Part shown: one piece after another, positions 34,756 through 44,832 of the stretch
Layout of the letters: each line of letters starts with the position of its first letter
Position numbering within the stretch: position 1 is the stretch's first letter
Assembly (NCBI RefSeq): GCF_006716095.1
Contig: NZ_VFOK01000002.1
Location: forward strand, 1-64,000
Source of the DNA: Barrientosiimonas humi
GTDB lineage: Bacteria; Actinomycetota; Actinomycetes; Actinomycetales; Dermatophilaceae
Reading direction: 5' to 3'
Length of the DNA stretch: 64,000 bases
Program-made: the position numbers and the translations under genes
Notes under the pieces: model-generated
What the model was told of the DNA's origin: nothing
The model's input: only the letters and a program-made list of their open reading frames with translations
Databases searched by the model: none

Positions 34756-34774
34756 CTCCTACGTCGTGTAGGAG
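34756..34774. promoter_or_regulatory. Dyad 2 upstream of cydA (CTCCTAC-N5-GTAGGAG)
   Basis: A perfect 7+7 bp palindrome with the same CTAC-N5-GTAG core as dyad 1. Its centre lies 25 bp away from that of dyad 1. Two equally spaced operators suggest cooperative repressor binding. Confidence 0.6.
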
Positions 34775-34803
34775 ACAACTCGTTCGCGGAAACCGCCCGC
34801 AGA

Positions 34804-34847
34804 GCTGGTCGAGTAGCCGGCGAGGGACGAGCCGGCGTATCGAGACC
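34804..34847 (+). repeat. Dispersed ggtcgag/tatcgagacc repeat
   Basis: One unit, gctggtcgagtagccgg to ggcgtatcgagacc, lies between the cydA operators and the argS promoter. Confidence 0.85.
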
Positions 34848-34859
34848 ACGCCGTCCTTC

Positions 34860-34865
34860 TACCCT
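34860..34865 (+). promoter_or_regulatory. -10 box TACCCT of leaderless argS
   Basis: TACCCT ends 6 bp before the argS ATG without a Shine-Dalgarno sequence. Its -35 region falls next to the dispersed repeat. Confidence 0.55.
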
Positions 34866-34871
34866 TGGCGC

Positions 34872-36665
34872 ATGACCGATCCCGCGTCCGCCCTCGCCCC
34901 TCGTGTCCAGGCCGCCATCGTCGCCGCCCTGGGCGATGAGTTCGAAGGGGCCGACCCGGTGATCCGTCCGTTCACGCTCAAGCCCAAGAAGGGCCAGCAG
35001 GCCGCGCCCGCCCCGGCCGCCGACCTCCAGATCAACGCCGCGATGGCCCTGGCCAAGCGGGCCGGCAGGCCGCCGCGCGAGGTCGCCCAGGCGATCGTGG
35101 ACGCGCTGCGCGAGCAGGGCATCGACGACCTCGCGACCGACCTCGAGGTGGCCGGCCCGGGCTTCGTCAACGTCACCCTCGCCGACAGCTGGGTCGCGGA
35201 CGCCGCCCAGGACCTGCTCGCCGACGACCGCGTGGGCGTACCCACCCCGCCGGCGCAGGTCATCCCGCTGGACTACTCCTCGCCCAACGTGGCGAAGGAG
35301 ATGCACGTCGGCCACCTGCGCACGACCGTGGTCGGCGACTCGCTCGCGCGCACCCTCGAGCGGCTCGGCCACCGGGTCGTCCGGCAGAACCACATCGGCG
35401 ACTGGGGCACGCCGTTCGGGATGCTCGTGGAGCACCTGCTCGAGGTCGGCGAGACCTCCGAGGAGGCTGCGCTGCTGGAGACCGACCCCAACGAGTTCTA
35501 CAAGGCTGCGAACGCGAAGTACAAGGCCAGCAAAGACGATTCGGCGCCCGACTCGTTCGCGGCGCGCGCCCGCAAGCGGGTCACCCTGCTGCAGAGCGGC
35601 GACCCCGACACGCTCCGCATCTGGGAGCGGCTGCTCGACCGGTCGAAGGCGTACTTCAACCGGGTCTACACCGAGCTCGGCGTCACGCTGACCGACGCCG
35701 ACCTCGACGGGGAGTCGCGCTACAACGACGAGCTGGGGCCGATCTGCGAGGACCTCGAGCGCACCGGCGTCGCCGAGATCAGCGACGGTGCGCTGTGCGT
35801 CTTCCTCGACGGGTTCACCGGGCGCGACGGGCAGCCGCTGCCGGTGATCGTGCGCAAGTCCGACGGCGGCTACGGCTACGCCACGACCGACATCGCGGCG
35901 CTGCGGCACCGCTCGCTCGACCTCGACGCCGACCGGGTGATCTACGTCGTCGGCGCCCCGCAGAACCTGCACTTCCGCATGGTGTGGGCCGCGACGCGCA
36001 AGGCCGGCTGGCTGCGCGACAAGACCGAGCCGCTGCACGTGCAGATCGGCAACGTGCTCGGCACCGACGGCAAGATCCTGCGCACCCGCTCCGGTGACCT
36101 GGTCTCGCTGCAGTCGCTGGTCGACGCAGCCATCGAGAAGGCCGGCACGGTCGTCGCCGAGTCACGGCCCGACCTCGACGAGCAGCAGCGCGCGAGCATC
36201 GCCGAGGCCGTGGGCGTGGGCGCGATCAAGTACGCCGACCTGTCCGTCTCGCACGACAGCGAGTACGTCTTCGACCTGGACCGGATGGTCGCGCTCACCG
36301 GCAACACCGGCCCCTACCTGCAGTACGCCGCCGCCCGGATCCGCTCGATCCTGCGCCGCGCCGACGCGGCCGAGACCCCCGGCCCGATCGTGCTCACCGA
36401 GCCGGCCGAGCGCACCCTGGCCCTGCGCCTGCTCGACTACGGCAAGGTCGTCGCGGAGGTCGGCGAGTCCCTCGAGCCGCACCGGCTCGCGGCCTACCTG
36501 TTCGACCTGGCCCAGGCGTTCACCGGGTTCTACGAGCAGTGCCCGGTGCTCAAGGCCGAACCGGCCGAGGTCAAGGCCAGCCGCCTCGCCCTGTGCGCCC
36601 TCACCCTGCGCGTGCTGGTCGACGGCTTGTCGCTGCTCGGGATCAGCGCACCCGAGGAGATGTGA
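34872..36665 (+). CDS. argS: Arginyl-tRNA synthetase
   Basis: A 597-residue class I synthetase that charges tRNA-Arg. The N-terminal Add-1 tRNA-elbow domain covers 1-110. The HIGH-type motif is SSPNVAKEMHVGHLRTTVVG (about 140-155), and HIGDWGTPFGML follows. The ATP site includes YVVGAPQNLHFRMVW and GKILRTRSGDLVSL. The DALR anticodon domain ends LRVLVDGLSLLGISAPEEM, the conserved ArgS C-terminus. ATG 34872 is leaderless by its -10 box. Divergent from cydA. Intact. Confidence 0.97.
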   Translation: MTDPASALAPRVQAAIVAALGDEFEGADPVIRPFTLKPKKGQQAAPAPAADLQINAAMALAKRAGRPPREVAQAIVDALREQGIDDLATDLEVAGPGFVNVTLADSWVADAAQDLLADDRVGVPTPPAQVIPLDYSSPNVAKEMHVGHLRTTVVGDSLARTLERLGHRVVRQNHIGDWGTPFGMLVEHLLEVGETSEEAALLETDPNEFYKAANAKYKASKDDSAPDSFAARARKRVTLLQSGDPDTLRIWERLLDRSKAYFNRVYTELGVTLTDADLDGESRYNDELGPICEDLERTGVAEISDGALCVFLDGFTGRDGQPLPVIVRKSDGGYGYATTDIAALRHRSLDLDADRVIYVVGAPQNLHFRMVWAATRKAGWLRDKTEPLHVQIGNVLGTDGKILRTRSGDLVSLQSLVDAAIEKAGTVVAESRPDLDEQQRASIAEAVGVGAIKYADLSVSHDSEYVFDLDRMVALTGNTGPYLQYAAARIRSILRRADAAETPGPIVLTEPAERTLALRLLDYGKVVAEVGESLEPHRLAAYLFDLAQAFTGFYEQCPVLKAEPAEVKASRLALCALTLRVLVDGLSLLGISAPEEM

Positions 36666-36794
36666 CCGGTCGGCCGAGGTGGTTGGTCTCGCGGGCTTCC
36701 CAAGGCCCGTCGCCTCGGTCGTGGGTCACCGAAAGGCGCCGGGATGCGGGAGTCGGCCCGTGGTCGGGTCGGTCTGGCGGCGCACGGTGGTGAC

Positions 36795-36842
36795 GTTGCT
36801 GACAGGGCCCGACGTTGTTGACACGGGTTGACGTTGTTGACA
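36795..36842 (+). repeat. 19-bp-period iterons, type 2, copy B
   Basis: gttgttgaca (first unit gttgctgaca) begins at 36795, 36814 and 36833, with an inverted unit tgtcaacaac at 36869-36878. It mirrors the array at 24106-24189. Confidence 0.85.
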
Positions 36843-36925
36843 GACGTGCGTGCTGTAGCAGCACTTCGTGTCAACAACGTGCGGTCGTGTCGAGATCGTG
36901 GGGTCGGGTCAGGACCGACCCCGCC

Positions 36926-36973
36926 CAGACTGGCCAGAATCTCTCAGACTGGTCGCGAGCTAACAGACTGGTC
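36926..36973 (+). repeat. 19-bp-period iterons, type 1, copy B
   Basis: cagactggyc begins at 36926, 36945 and 36964, the reverse complement of the array at 24010-24057. Confidence 0.85.
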
Positions 36974-37105
36974 ACTTTCAACCGCCCCGTTGTTAGTTGG
37001 TGACCACTCTGGCGATGTACGCCATCGGCGACTCGCGAATCCGACGTCACCACAGGCGTACTCACGCCTCCCGGCGCTTTTCGGTCACCACGCGAGTACG
37101 TGAGC

Positions 37106-37150
37106 GGTCTCGATACGGCCTCGCCTAGCGGCTCGACCCACTCGACCAGC
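37106..37150 (-). repeat. Dispersed ggtctcgatac/ctcgaccag repeat beside element B
   Basis: ggtctcgatacggcctcgcc to ctcgaccagc. Its tatcgagacc end (minus strand) is 16 bp from the element B terminus, the same arrangement as at element A. Confidence 0.8.
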
Positions 37151-37157
37151 CTGATCG

Positions 37158-38180
<1,023 letters not shown>

Positions 38181-38301
38181 GCGCACACCCTAGAGGTGGG
38201 GCTGTGTGTCCCTCGTCGCACTCTCGGCAGATCCGGAATGCCGCTCGGCAACGGTCTCGTTGCGTCCACGGAGCCGTACGCCGTCAGGAAGTTGATCACG
38301 C

Positions 38302-38886
38302 ATGTCCACCCCCTCCCGCGCCACCGTCGTGAAGGGCGCCGCCTGGGCGATCCCCACGATCGCGCTGGCGTCGGCCGCCCCCGCCACGGCTGCCTCGCCC
38401 CTCCCGTGCCCCACCGTGCCGGGCGGCAGCGACTGGTCGCTGACGTACAGCGGCACTCTCGGCCCGGCCTCGACGGGCGCCTACTCCTGGAACTCGACCG
38501 GCACCCAGTGGACGGTCTACCGCGACAACGGATCCAGCTCATCGACGCTGACCTTCACGACGACCACGACGATCTCGAACCTCATCGTCGGGCGGTCGTA
38601 CTCGATGCGCATCCCGATCAGCTGGGGCTACGGCAACGGCGTCGCCAGCCAGAGCACCGGCGCCACCGCGCGGGTGATCGTGGACGGCACGACGGTGCTC
38701 AGTCGCGCGACCCGTTCGAGCGCCGGCCTCGGCACCTCTCCCGGCGGCGCGACCTACACCGCGACGTCGTTCACGGCCACGTCGACGTCGATGCAGCTGC
38801 AGTACCAGGTCATCATCAGCGCCAAGACCTCCCAGGCGAACGACGACATCATCATGTCGGTCCCGACGTTCGCCAACTGCGTCTGA
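38302..38886 (+). CDS. Secreted hypothetical protein
   Basis: A 194-residue exported protein. The N-terminus, STPSRATVVKGAAWAIPTIALASAAPATAAS (seen as residues 2-32 in two parts), is a signal peptide with a Tat-like KGAAWAIPTI core found in many actinobacterial surface proteins. The mature part is Ser/Thr/Gly-rich with alternating beta strands. One Cys lies near the start (PLPCPTVPG) and one at the end (FANCV), probably bridged. ATG 38302 has AGGAAG upstream. Divergent from galE. No domain recognised. Confidence 0.72.
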   Translation: MSTPSRATVVKGAAWAIPTIALASAAPATAASPLPCPTVPGGSDWSLTYSGTLGPASTGAYSWNSTGTQWTVYRDNGSSSSTLTFTTTTTISNLIVGRSYSMRIPISWGYGNGVASQSTGATARVIVDGTTVLSRATRSSAGLGTSPGGATYTATSFTATSTSMQLQYQVIISAKTSQANDDIIMSVPTFANCV

Positions 38887-38928
38887 CCGGCTGACCCGCG
38901 CCCGGCGCCCGCTGTCATGCTGGGCGCC

Positions 38929-39474
38929 GTGGAGTGGACGACCCATCACCTCGACCGGCTGGCCAACCTGCGCTTTCGCACCGAGCGCGGTGGGCACGTC
39001 GAGTCCGACGTCGACCTGCTGATCGGCAACGTCGTCGCCTGCATGCGGGCGGGCCGGCAGATCCCCGACGCCACCCAGTTCGCCCTCCCCACGCGCACGA
39101 TCGGTCAGGGGTACGCCCGCGCGGACGTGCGCGAGCTGGTCACCCTGCTCCAGGGCTGGCGGGCCGACTGGACGGGCGCTCCCGCGCCCGCCCCCGAGCC
39201 GCGGGCGGCGCGCGGGCCGACGCCGCTGCGCTGGACGCAGGCGCAGATGGACTGGGTGCGCGAGAAGCGGTTCCGCACCAAGCGTGGTGGCTACGGCGTC
39301 GACGAGGTCGACGACCTGCTCGACTCGGTGCTCGTCGCGATGGCGCACGGCCAGCGCCTGCCCGACATCCAGGGTGCGGTGTTCAGCTCCACGAGCTTGC
39401 GCCCCGGCTACGACATGGTCGAGGTCGACGGCTTCCTGGACGAGCTGATGACTCAGCGCCCCGAGGACGCCTGA
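38929..39474 (+). CDS. Tandem DivIVA-like domain protein
   Basis: A 181-residue protein made of two repeats (about 1-75 and 95-175). Each begins WT-x5-D-x3-RFRT and has RGG, an acidic EVDDLLD or SDVDLLI segment and a GY-x3-EVD-x-FLD ending. That pattern is the short actinobacterial DivIVA-domain motif. GTG 38929 is preferred over ATG 38917 because it starts exactly at the repeat and CATGCT lies 7 bp upstream like a leaderless -10. No long coiled coil follows, so it is not a full Wag31-type scaffold. Its end overlaps the convergent membrane protein gene by 22 bp. Confidence 0.68.
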   Translation: MEWTTHHLDRLANLRFRTERGGHVESDVDLLIGNVVACMRAGRQIPDATQFALPTRTIGQGYARADVRELVTLLQGWRADWTGAPAPAPEPRAARGPTPLRWTQAQMDWVREKRFRTKRGGYGVDEVDDLLDSVLVAMAHGQRLPDIQGAVFSSTSLRPGYDMVEVDGFLDELMTQRPEDA

Positions 39475-41183
39475 CCCGCGGCGTAGACCTGCACGTAGAT
39501 GTCGCCCAGCGTGGGTGAGGTGTGGAGGAAGACAGGGCGGCCGACGGGTCGCATCCCCACCGCCAGGCGGTCCAGCACCGCCTGGTCGGCCGCGGTCCAG
39601 TCGGGGTCCGCAGCCGCCCGGGCGGCCAGGATGCAGGTCGGGCGCCGCGCCAGTTGACGCTCGACGGGGATGGACTGGACCGCGTCGTTGCCCAGCCACG
39701 AGCCCATCGCGGCGCTGCGGGCCGGCAGCCACAGGTATCCACCCGGAGCGCCGACCACGAGGGCGCGCGCCTCGGCCGGGCAGCGGTCGGCCAGCGTCTC
39801 GACCGCCCGGATCCGGGTGACGGAACTGTCCGAAACCCACAACCCGGCAGCCGGGCCGCTCGTGACCAGGTTGCGCTGCTGGAACGTCGTTCCCTCGTTG
39901 AAGACGACGGCCGTCAGGCACGCACCCGTGATGAGCGCGGGAGCCAGCAGACCCACCTGCCAACCGCGGCCGAGGTCCGGACGGCTCAGGAACTGCGCGA
40001 ACGCGACGAAGACCGCGAGCGCGAACGGTGCCCCGCCCGCCGCGATCGCGCCGAAGGTGAACCCGGAAGCCGTCATGGCCTGCACCCCGAGCAGGCTCGG
40101 CAGCGTCACCGCGCTGAGCAGGAGCAGCTGTCGGGTCGCGGCATCGCGCCCCGCGCAGCGCACTGCGATCGGCAGCAGCACCACCGACGCCAGCACCCCC
40201 ATCGCCCCGGGGTAGGTGCCGTCGTCGATGTCCAGCATGTTGGCGCCGGGCTGGGCGCTCGCGAACCACAGCAGCAGGCCGGCCGCGGCCAGCGCGGCCG
40301 CCGCTGCGGCCTGCCGCCAGGGAAGGACGGCGGCGGCGGCCGCAGCAAGCAGGGCCAGCGGTAGCTTGCCCGGCTCGGTGAGGTAGCCCCCGAGCCAGGA
40401 CGAGAAGAGGTCGAGCACGCTGCCCAGCCCTCCGGTGGCCGGTCGGGCCGTGCGCTGGTCCGCCACCGACTGCTCGACCTGGTCCCACCCTGGTCCGACG
40501 GTGAGGAAGACGAGCAGCGCCACGACGACGAGCGCGGCGGGGAGGGCTAGGTTGCGCCCGATCTGCGCCCAGCTCGCCCCCTGCCGGCGCAGCACCACGA
40601 GAAGCGCGAGCAGCAGGCAGACCGCTCCGGGTGTCACCCCTGGGAAGGCGATCGATGCGACGGGCGCAGCCACCGCCGCGGTCGGCAACCACCCGCGCGG
40701 TCGCGCGTGCACTGCCGCAAATCCAGCGCAGGTGGCCAGCAGCAGCCCGAACATCGCGACCGTGTTGTAGGTCGTGCCGATCACGGCGTAGGGCAGGGCA
40801 AGCGTCACTCCGCACAGCCCCGCGGCGACCGGGAGCGGCGGCAGCGTCGGCGTCAGCGCCCGCTGGCACACAAGCACGACGACGGCGATCCACGCGACCG
40901 TGAACAGGCGGGTGGCCAGGATCAGCCCGGTGCTGCCGAAGGCGGCCTCCCACACCAGCACGAACGGCGCCGCGGGAAGCGAACCGAAGACGTGCAGGCC
41001 CTGCTCGTCGGCCAGCGGCATCGCTCCGTGCGCCACCCGCCGCGAGAGCACGAGCGGGTAGCTGCCGTCGGCCAGGTCAACCCCCAGGAACGACCGCAGC
41101 GTGAGATAACCGAAGGTGAGTCCGAAGAGCGCCGTGACTGCTGCCTGCCCCCCGAGTCCTCCCCGCCGGAGGCGAGTCAGCAC
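39453..41183 (-). CDS. Large polytopic membrane protein, glycosyltransferase-like
   Basis: A 576-residue protein with about eleven to twelve hydrophobic helices (residues 15-460) and a C-terminal extracytoplasmic domain (about 465-576) containing RALVVGAPGGYLWLPAR and PTLGDIYVQVYAAG. An early loop, SFLGVDLADGSYPLVLSRRV, has acidic residues like the first loop of GT-C glycosyltransferases. That similarity is weak, and no clear catalytic motif is seen. ATG 41183. Neighbours give no clue. Overlaps the DivIVA-like gene at the 3' end. Confidence 0.6.
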   Translation of the reverse strand: MLTRLRRGGLGGQAAVTALFGLTFGYLTLRSFLGVDLADGSYPLVLSRRVAHGAMPLADEQGLHVFGSLPAAPFVLVWEAAFGSTGLILATRLFTVAWIAVVVLVCQRALTPTLPPLPVAAGLCGVTLALPYAVIGTTYNTVAMFGLLLATCAGFAAVHARPRGWLPTAAVAAPVASIAFPGVTPGAVCLLLALLVVLRRQGASWAQIGRNLALPAALVVVALLVFLTVGPGWDQVEQSVADQRTARPATGGLGSVLDLFSSWLGGYLTEPGKLPLALLAAAAAAVLPWRQAAAAAALAAAGLLLWFASAQPGANMLDIDDGTYPGAMGVLASVVLLPIAVRCAGRDAATRQLLLLSAVTLPSLLGVQAMTASGFTFGAIAAGGAPFALAVFVAFAQFLSRPDLGRGWQVGLLAPALITGACLTAVVFNEGTTFQQRNLVTSGPAAGLWVSDSSVTRIRAVETLADRCPAEARALVVGAPGGYLWLPARSAAMGSWLGNDAVQSIPVERQLARRPTCILAARAAADPDWTAADQAVLDRLAVGMRPVGRPVFLHTSPTLGDIYVQVYAAGQASSGR

Positions 41184-41201
41184 GGGTGAACGGTAGACCC
41201 T

Positions 41202-42950
41202 CTATCGCTGCGGGCGGGTGGCTTCGGCCAGGATCCGCAGCAGCAGGTCGATCACCTGCTGCGCCAGGTTCGGCTTCTGCCGGGCGTAGCCGTCGGCGGT
41301 CGGCAGCTGCGGGCCCTGCGCCTTCGACCCGACCTCGAAGACCTGGCTGTCGTCGGGCAGCGGCACCGCCGGACACACCGAGTCCTGGGCGATGAGCTTG
41401 CCCTTGGTGAGGAAGTCGTACGCCGCGGTGGTGACGCAGGCGTTCTTGCTGCCGACGACGGCGCCGTGGTCGCCCTGGTTGTCGACCACGAGCATCCGGG
41501 TCGAGGGCGACGCGCGGTGCGCGCTCATGGCGTTCTCGTACGACGTCGCCGGGTCGAGCTCGGTCTGCACCATCATCATCGGCGGGGCCTTGCTGACGTC
41601 GACCTTGGTCTGCGGGGCGGTGTACGGCCAGTAGGCGCAACGGTTCTCGACGACGTCGTACCCGGTGAGGGGGTACTTCTTGCCGAGGTTGAACGCGTTC
41701 GCGGCGTACGTCAGCGGCTGCTTGTTCCACGGGGTGTCGTTGCACGTGACGGCCATGAAGGTCGTGCTCTCGCGGTAGTCGGTGTAGCCGTCGCCGCCGC
41801 TGGACATCAGCGACCGCTTGGCCTGGCGCAGCGCGTCCGGATCGCCGTCGGTCGCCTTGTCCAGCAGACCCAGCAGCGTCGCCGCCGAGACGAAGCCGGG
41901 GTCGCCGTACATCTCCGACGCGAGCACGTTGTCGATGAGCGACGGGGTGAACACGTCGAGCCGGCCCTCACCGGCGGCCTTGCGCACCTTCTCGTAGACG
42001 CCGTTGACCGCGCGGTTGTCGGTGCCCAGGCCGTACGTCGCGTCGTGCCGGGCCGCCCACGGCAGGAACTGCTGGTCCCACCGCCGCTGGAAGGCCATCG
42101 GCTGGTTGCCGAAGGTCTTCGCGAACGGGGCGGTGAACTCGGTGTTGCTGTCGAGCACGAACCGGCCGACCTGCTTCGGGAACAAGGTGGCGTAGCGGCT
42201 GCCCAACCAGGTGCCGGCCGAGACGCCGTAGTAGTCGACCGTGCCGGCGCCGAGGATGCGGCGCACCAGGTCGTGGTCGCGGGCGGTGTTGTCGGAGGTG
42301 AGGAACGGCAGCAAGCCGCCGTGCTTGGCGACGCAGTCGGTGACGCTCTTCTTCACCCGCGACTGCACGGTCGTGACCTGCGCGGGCGTGAGGTTGCGGT
42401 TGTCGTCGACGCCGGTGCGCGGCGGGTCGCAGCTGACCGACGTCGAGTCGCCGGTGCCCCGCGGGTCGACGCCGATCACGTCGTGGGTCTGCGCCAGCGG
42501 CGACAGCTTGGCGACCACGGCCGAGAAGCGGGCCGCCGGCGCGCCCGGGCCGCCGGGGTTGGTGAACAGCACGCGCGCGTCGGGGTTGTCGCTCTTGGTG
42601 CGCGCCACCATCAGCGTGATGTCGCCCTTGCCGGGGTCGAAGTAGTCCTTCGGCGCGGTGATGCGCGCGCAGGTCGTCTTGTCCGAGAGGGCGGTGACGA
42701 CTCGCATGCTCGAGGGGCAGGTGTCCTCGCTCCAGCTGACCTGCTGCCCGACGTAGCGACTCAGGTCGGCCATCGGCCGCTGCGGCGCCGGGGCCTGCGC
42801 ACCCGGCGCGGTGCCGGCCGAGCTGGTCGCGCTGGACGACGACGAGCGCGGCACGGTCGGGCCGGAGGCCTCCTGGCAGGCCGACAGCGCGGTCGCGGTC
42901 GTGAGGGTCAGCGCCATCACGGTGGCGAAACGGGCGTGCGAGCGGGTCAT
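41202..42950 (-). CDS. Lipoprotein alpha/beta hydrolase, tripeptidyl-aminopeptidase-like
   Basis: A 582-residue exported peptidase of the S33/TAP group. The lipobox ALSAC places Cys at about residue 25, followed by a Ser/Pro-rich linker. The oxyanion segment is FTNPGGPGAPA, the nucleophile elbow GVSAGTWLG (Ser about 270), acid QTELDPATSY and His DNQGDHGAVVG. The C-terminal TAP-like domain is typical of Streptomyces Tap/SlpD enzymes that trim N-terminal tripeptides from exported proteins. ATG 42950 with GGAGGAACC upstream. It ends 18 bp before the membrane protein gene start. Confidence 0.88.
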   Translation of the reverse strand: MTRSHARFATVMALTLTTATALSACQEASGPTVPRSSSSSATSSAGTAPGAQAPAPQRPMADLSRYVGQQVSWSEDTCPSSMRVVTALSDKTTCARITAPKDYFDPGKGDITLMVARTKSDNPDARVLFTNPGGPGAPAARFSAVVAKLSPLAQTHDVIGVDPRGTGDSTSVSCDPPRTGVDDNRNLTPAQVTTVQSRVKKSVTDCVAKHGGLLPFLTSDNTARDHDLVRRILGAGTVDYYGVSAGTWLGSRYATLFPKQVGRFVLDSNTEFTAPFAKTFGNQPMAFQRRWDQQFLPWAARHDATYGLGTDNRAVNGVYEKVRKAAGEGRLDVFTPSLIDNVLASEMYGDPGFVSAATLLGLLDKATDGDPDALRQAKRSLMSSGGDGYTDYRESTTFMAVTCNDTPWNKQPLTYAANAFNLGKKYPLTGYDVVENRCAYWPYTAPQTKVDVSKAPPMMMVQTELDPATSYENAMSAHRASPSTRMLVVDNQGDHGAVVGSKNACVTTAAYDFLTKGKLIAQDSVCPAVPLPDDSQVFEVGSKAQGPQLPTADGYARQKPNLAQQVIDLLLRILAEATRPQR

Positions 42951-43043
42951 CGGTTCCTCCCCGGGGGACGCCCGACGGACGGGCGGGTGAAGTCCTGCCT
43001 CCGACGCCGGTGCGGCGGCGCCGGTTCCTGCGGCCGAACCCCA

Positions 43044-43084
43044 GCTGGTCGAGGAGGCGGGGCCTGCGGAGCCGTATCGAGACC
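43044..43084 (+). repeat. Dispersed ggtcgag/tatcgagacc repeat abutting paaK stop
   Basis: A single unit, gctggtcgaggaggcgggg to gccgtatcgagacc, ends at the base before the paaK stop codon on the other strand. Confidence 0.85.
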
Positions 43085-44401
43085 TCACCGCTCACGCTGG
43101 TCGACGATCCGGCGCGCCTTGCCGACCGAGCGCTCGATGCCGCCCTCGCCGACGACCTCGACGCGGGCGCTGGTGCCGATGCGGGTCTTGATCTGCTCGG
43201 CCAGCGTGCGGCCCAGCTCGCTGCGCCGCTCGGCGGTGACGTGCGGCTCGGCCTCGGCGCGCACGGTGAGCTCGTCGAGCCGGCCGGGCCGGGTGAGCAC
43301 GCACTGGAAGTACGCGGTCAGCCCGGGCAGCGCCAGCACCAGCTCCTCGATCTGGGTCGGGAACACGTTGACGCCGCGCACGATCATCAGGTCGTCGGAG
43401 CGGCCGGTGACCTTCTCCATCCGCCGCATCGCCGGGCGCGCGGTGCCGGGCAGCAGCCGGGTGAGGTCGCGCGTCCGGTAGCGCACGACCGGCATCGCCT
43501 GCTTGGTGAGCGAGGTGAAGACCAGCTCGCCCGGCTCCCCGTCGGGCACCGGGTCGCCGGTCAGCGGGTCGACGATCTCGGGCAGGAAGTGGTCCTCCCA
43601 GACGTGCAACCCGTCCTTGGTCTCGACCGCCTCCTGCGCGACCCCCGGCCCCATCACCTCGGACAGCCCGTAGATGTCGGTCGCGTGCATGCCGCCGCGC
43701 TGCTCGATCTCCGCCCGCATCGCCGGCGTCCACGGCTCGGCGCCGAAAACGCCTATCTCCAAGGGAGATTCGGCCGGGTCGATGCCCTGCGCCTGCATCT
43801 CGTCGAGCAGGGACAGGAAGTACGACGGCGTCACCATGATCGCCCGCGCACCGAAGTCGTGGATCAGCTGGATCTGCCGCTCGGTCTGCCCGCCCGACAT
43901 CGGGACGGCGGTGCAGCCGAGCCGCTCGACGCCGTAGTGAGCGCCGAGCCCGCCGGTGAACAGGCCGTACCCGTAGGCCACGTGCACCACGTCGCCGGGA
44001 CGCACCCCCGCCGCCCGCAGCGACCGCGCCATGAGCCCGGCCCAGGTGTCGATGTCGTCGCGGGTGTAGCCCACCACCGTCGGCTTGCCGGTCGTGCCGC
44101 TGGACGCGTGCACCCGCACCACCTGCTCACGCGGCACCGCGAACATCCCGAACGGGTAGTTGTCGCGCAGGTCGCTCTTCTGCGTGGTCGGCGCGTGCCG
44201 CAGGTCGTCGAGCGTCTTGACGTCGCGCGGGTGAAACCCCTTGTCGTCGAACGCCTTTCGATAGTGCGCGACGTTGTCGTACGCATGCTGCAGCGACCAC
44301 TGCAGCCGCACCAGCTGCTCGGCGCGCAGCTGGTCGAGCGACCAGCGCTCGGCCTCGTCGAGCAGCTCGCTCCCGTCGCTGACGGGCGGCACACCGGCCA
44401 T
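43085..44401 (-). CDS. paaK: Phenylacetate-CoA ligase
   Basis: A 438-residue AMP-forming ligase that converts phenylacetate, CoA and ATP to phenylacetyl-CoA. The P-loop is HASSGTTGKPTVVGYT. The adenylate motif region includes FGAEPWTPAMRAEIEQ and IYGLSEVMGPGV. The C-terminal lid has MIVRGVNVFPTQIEE and the catalytic-lysine region GKARRIVD. The length and opening (SLDQLRAEQLVRLQWSLQHAYDNV) match PaaK. ATG 44401, 2 bp after the paaI stop. The ring epoxidase genes (paaABCDE) are not in this window. Confidence 0.94.
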   Translation of the reverse strand: MAGVPPVSDGSELLDEAERWSLDQLRAEQLVRLQWSLQHAYDNVAHYRKAFDDKGFHPRDVKTLDDLRHAPTTQKSDLRDNYPFGMFAVPREQVVRVHASSGTTGKPTVVGYTRDDIDTWAGLMARSLRAAGVRPGDVVHVAYGYGLFTGGLGAHYGVERLGCTAVPMSGGQTERQIQLIHDFGARAIMVTPSYFLSLLDEMQAQGIDPAESPLEIGVFGAEPWTPAMRAEIEQRGGMHATDIYGLSEVMGPGVAQEAVETKDGLHVWEDHFLPEIVDPLTGDPVPDGEPGELVFTSLTKQAMPVVRYRTRDLTRLLPGTARPAMRRMEKVTGRSDDLMIVRGVNVFPTQIEELVLALPGLTAYFQCVLTRPGRLDELTVRAEAEPHVTAERRSELGRTLAEQIKTRIGTSARVEVVGEGGIERSVGKARRIVDQRER

Positions 44402-44403
44402 GC

Positions 44404-44832
44404 TCAGGCGTCCTTCCTCGGGGGCAGGGCGCGCGAGCGCCCGCGGAACTCCGCCACGAGCGCCCCGTCGGACTCGCGCGTGACGGTGACGTCGGTGACT
44501 CCGCTGCGGCCGTAGGTCGCTCGCTCGCGGCCCTCGGCCAGCAGCACGTCGCCGAGCCGGGTCGAGGTGACGAACACGATGTCGGCGCCGGCCGCGACGG
44601 TCAGGCGGCCGGAGGCGTTGCAGGTGAGCGCGAACGTCGAGTCGGCCAGCGTGAACACGAAGCCGCCGTGGGTGATGTCGTGGCCGTTGACCATCGGCTC
44701 GGCGACCGCCATGCGGGTGCGGGCGAACCCGCGCCCGTCGGCGTCGACCCCGACCTCCTCGAGCGTGATGCCCAGCCGGCGCGAGGCCTCGTCGGAGGCC
44801 CACATCTGCTCCACGTGGCCCAGGTCGGTCAT
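44404..44832 (-). CDS. paaI: PaaI-type hotdog-fold thioesterase
   Basis: A 142-residue hydroxyphenylacetyl-CoA thioesterase that rescues CoA from dead-end intermediates of phenylacetate degradation. The family motif is VNGHDITHGGFVFTLADSTFA, with catalytic Asp and HGG. Strands ADIVFVTSTRLGDVLLAEG and TDVTVTRESDGALVAEF complete the hotdog. ATG 44832 overlaps the paaH stop (ATGA). Middle gene of paaH-paaI-paaK. Confidence 0.92.
   Translation of the reverse strand: MTDLGHVEQMWASDEASRRLGITLEEVGVDADGRGFARTRMAVAEPMVNGHDITHGGFVFTLADSTFALTCNASGRLTVAAGADIVFVTSTRLGDVLLAEGRERATYGRSGVTDVTVTRESDGALVAEFRGRSRALPPRKDA

Larger units (their letters stand above)
36724..37089. mobile_element. MITE-like element, copy B (366 bp), inverted relative to copy A
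   Basis: Bounded by ggtcaccgaaaggcgcc (36724-36740) and its imperfect inverse (37073-37089). Its reverse complement aligns with 23890-24260 along the whole length with scattered substitutions and small indels. Both iteron sets keep the exact 19-bp period. It fills the space between the argS 3' end and galE. The 12.5 kb between the two inverted copies holds the ABC/two-component operon, blaI, the cyd operon and argS, so recombination between copies would invert that block. No shared reading frame. Confidence 0.65.

Noticed and set aside
36666-37157. Small open frames (about 60-115 codons) inside element B as genes
   Set aside because: They are not preserved in element A, have no start signals and no recognisable composition.
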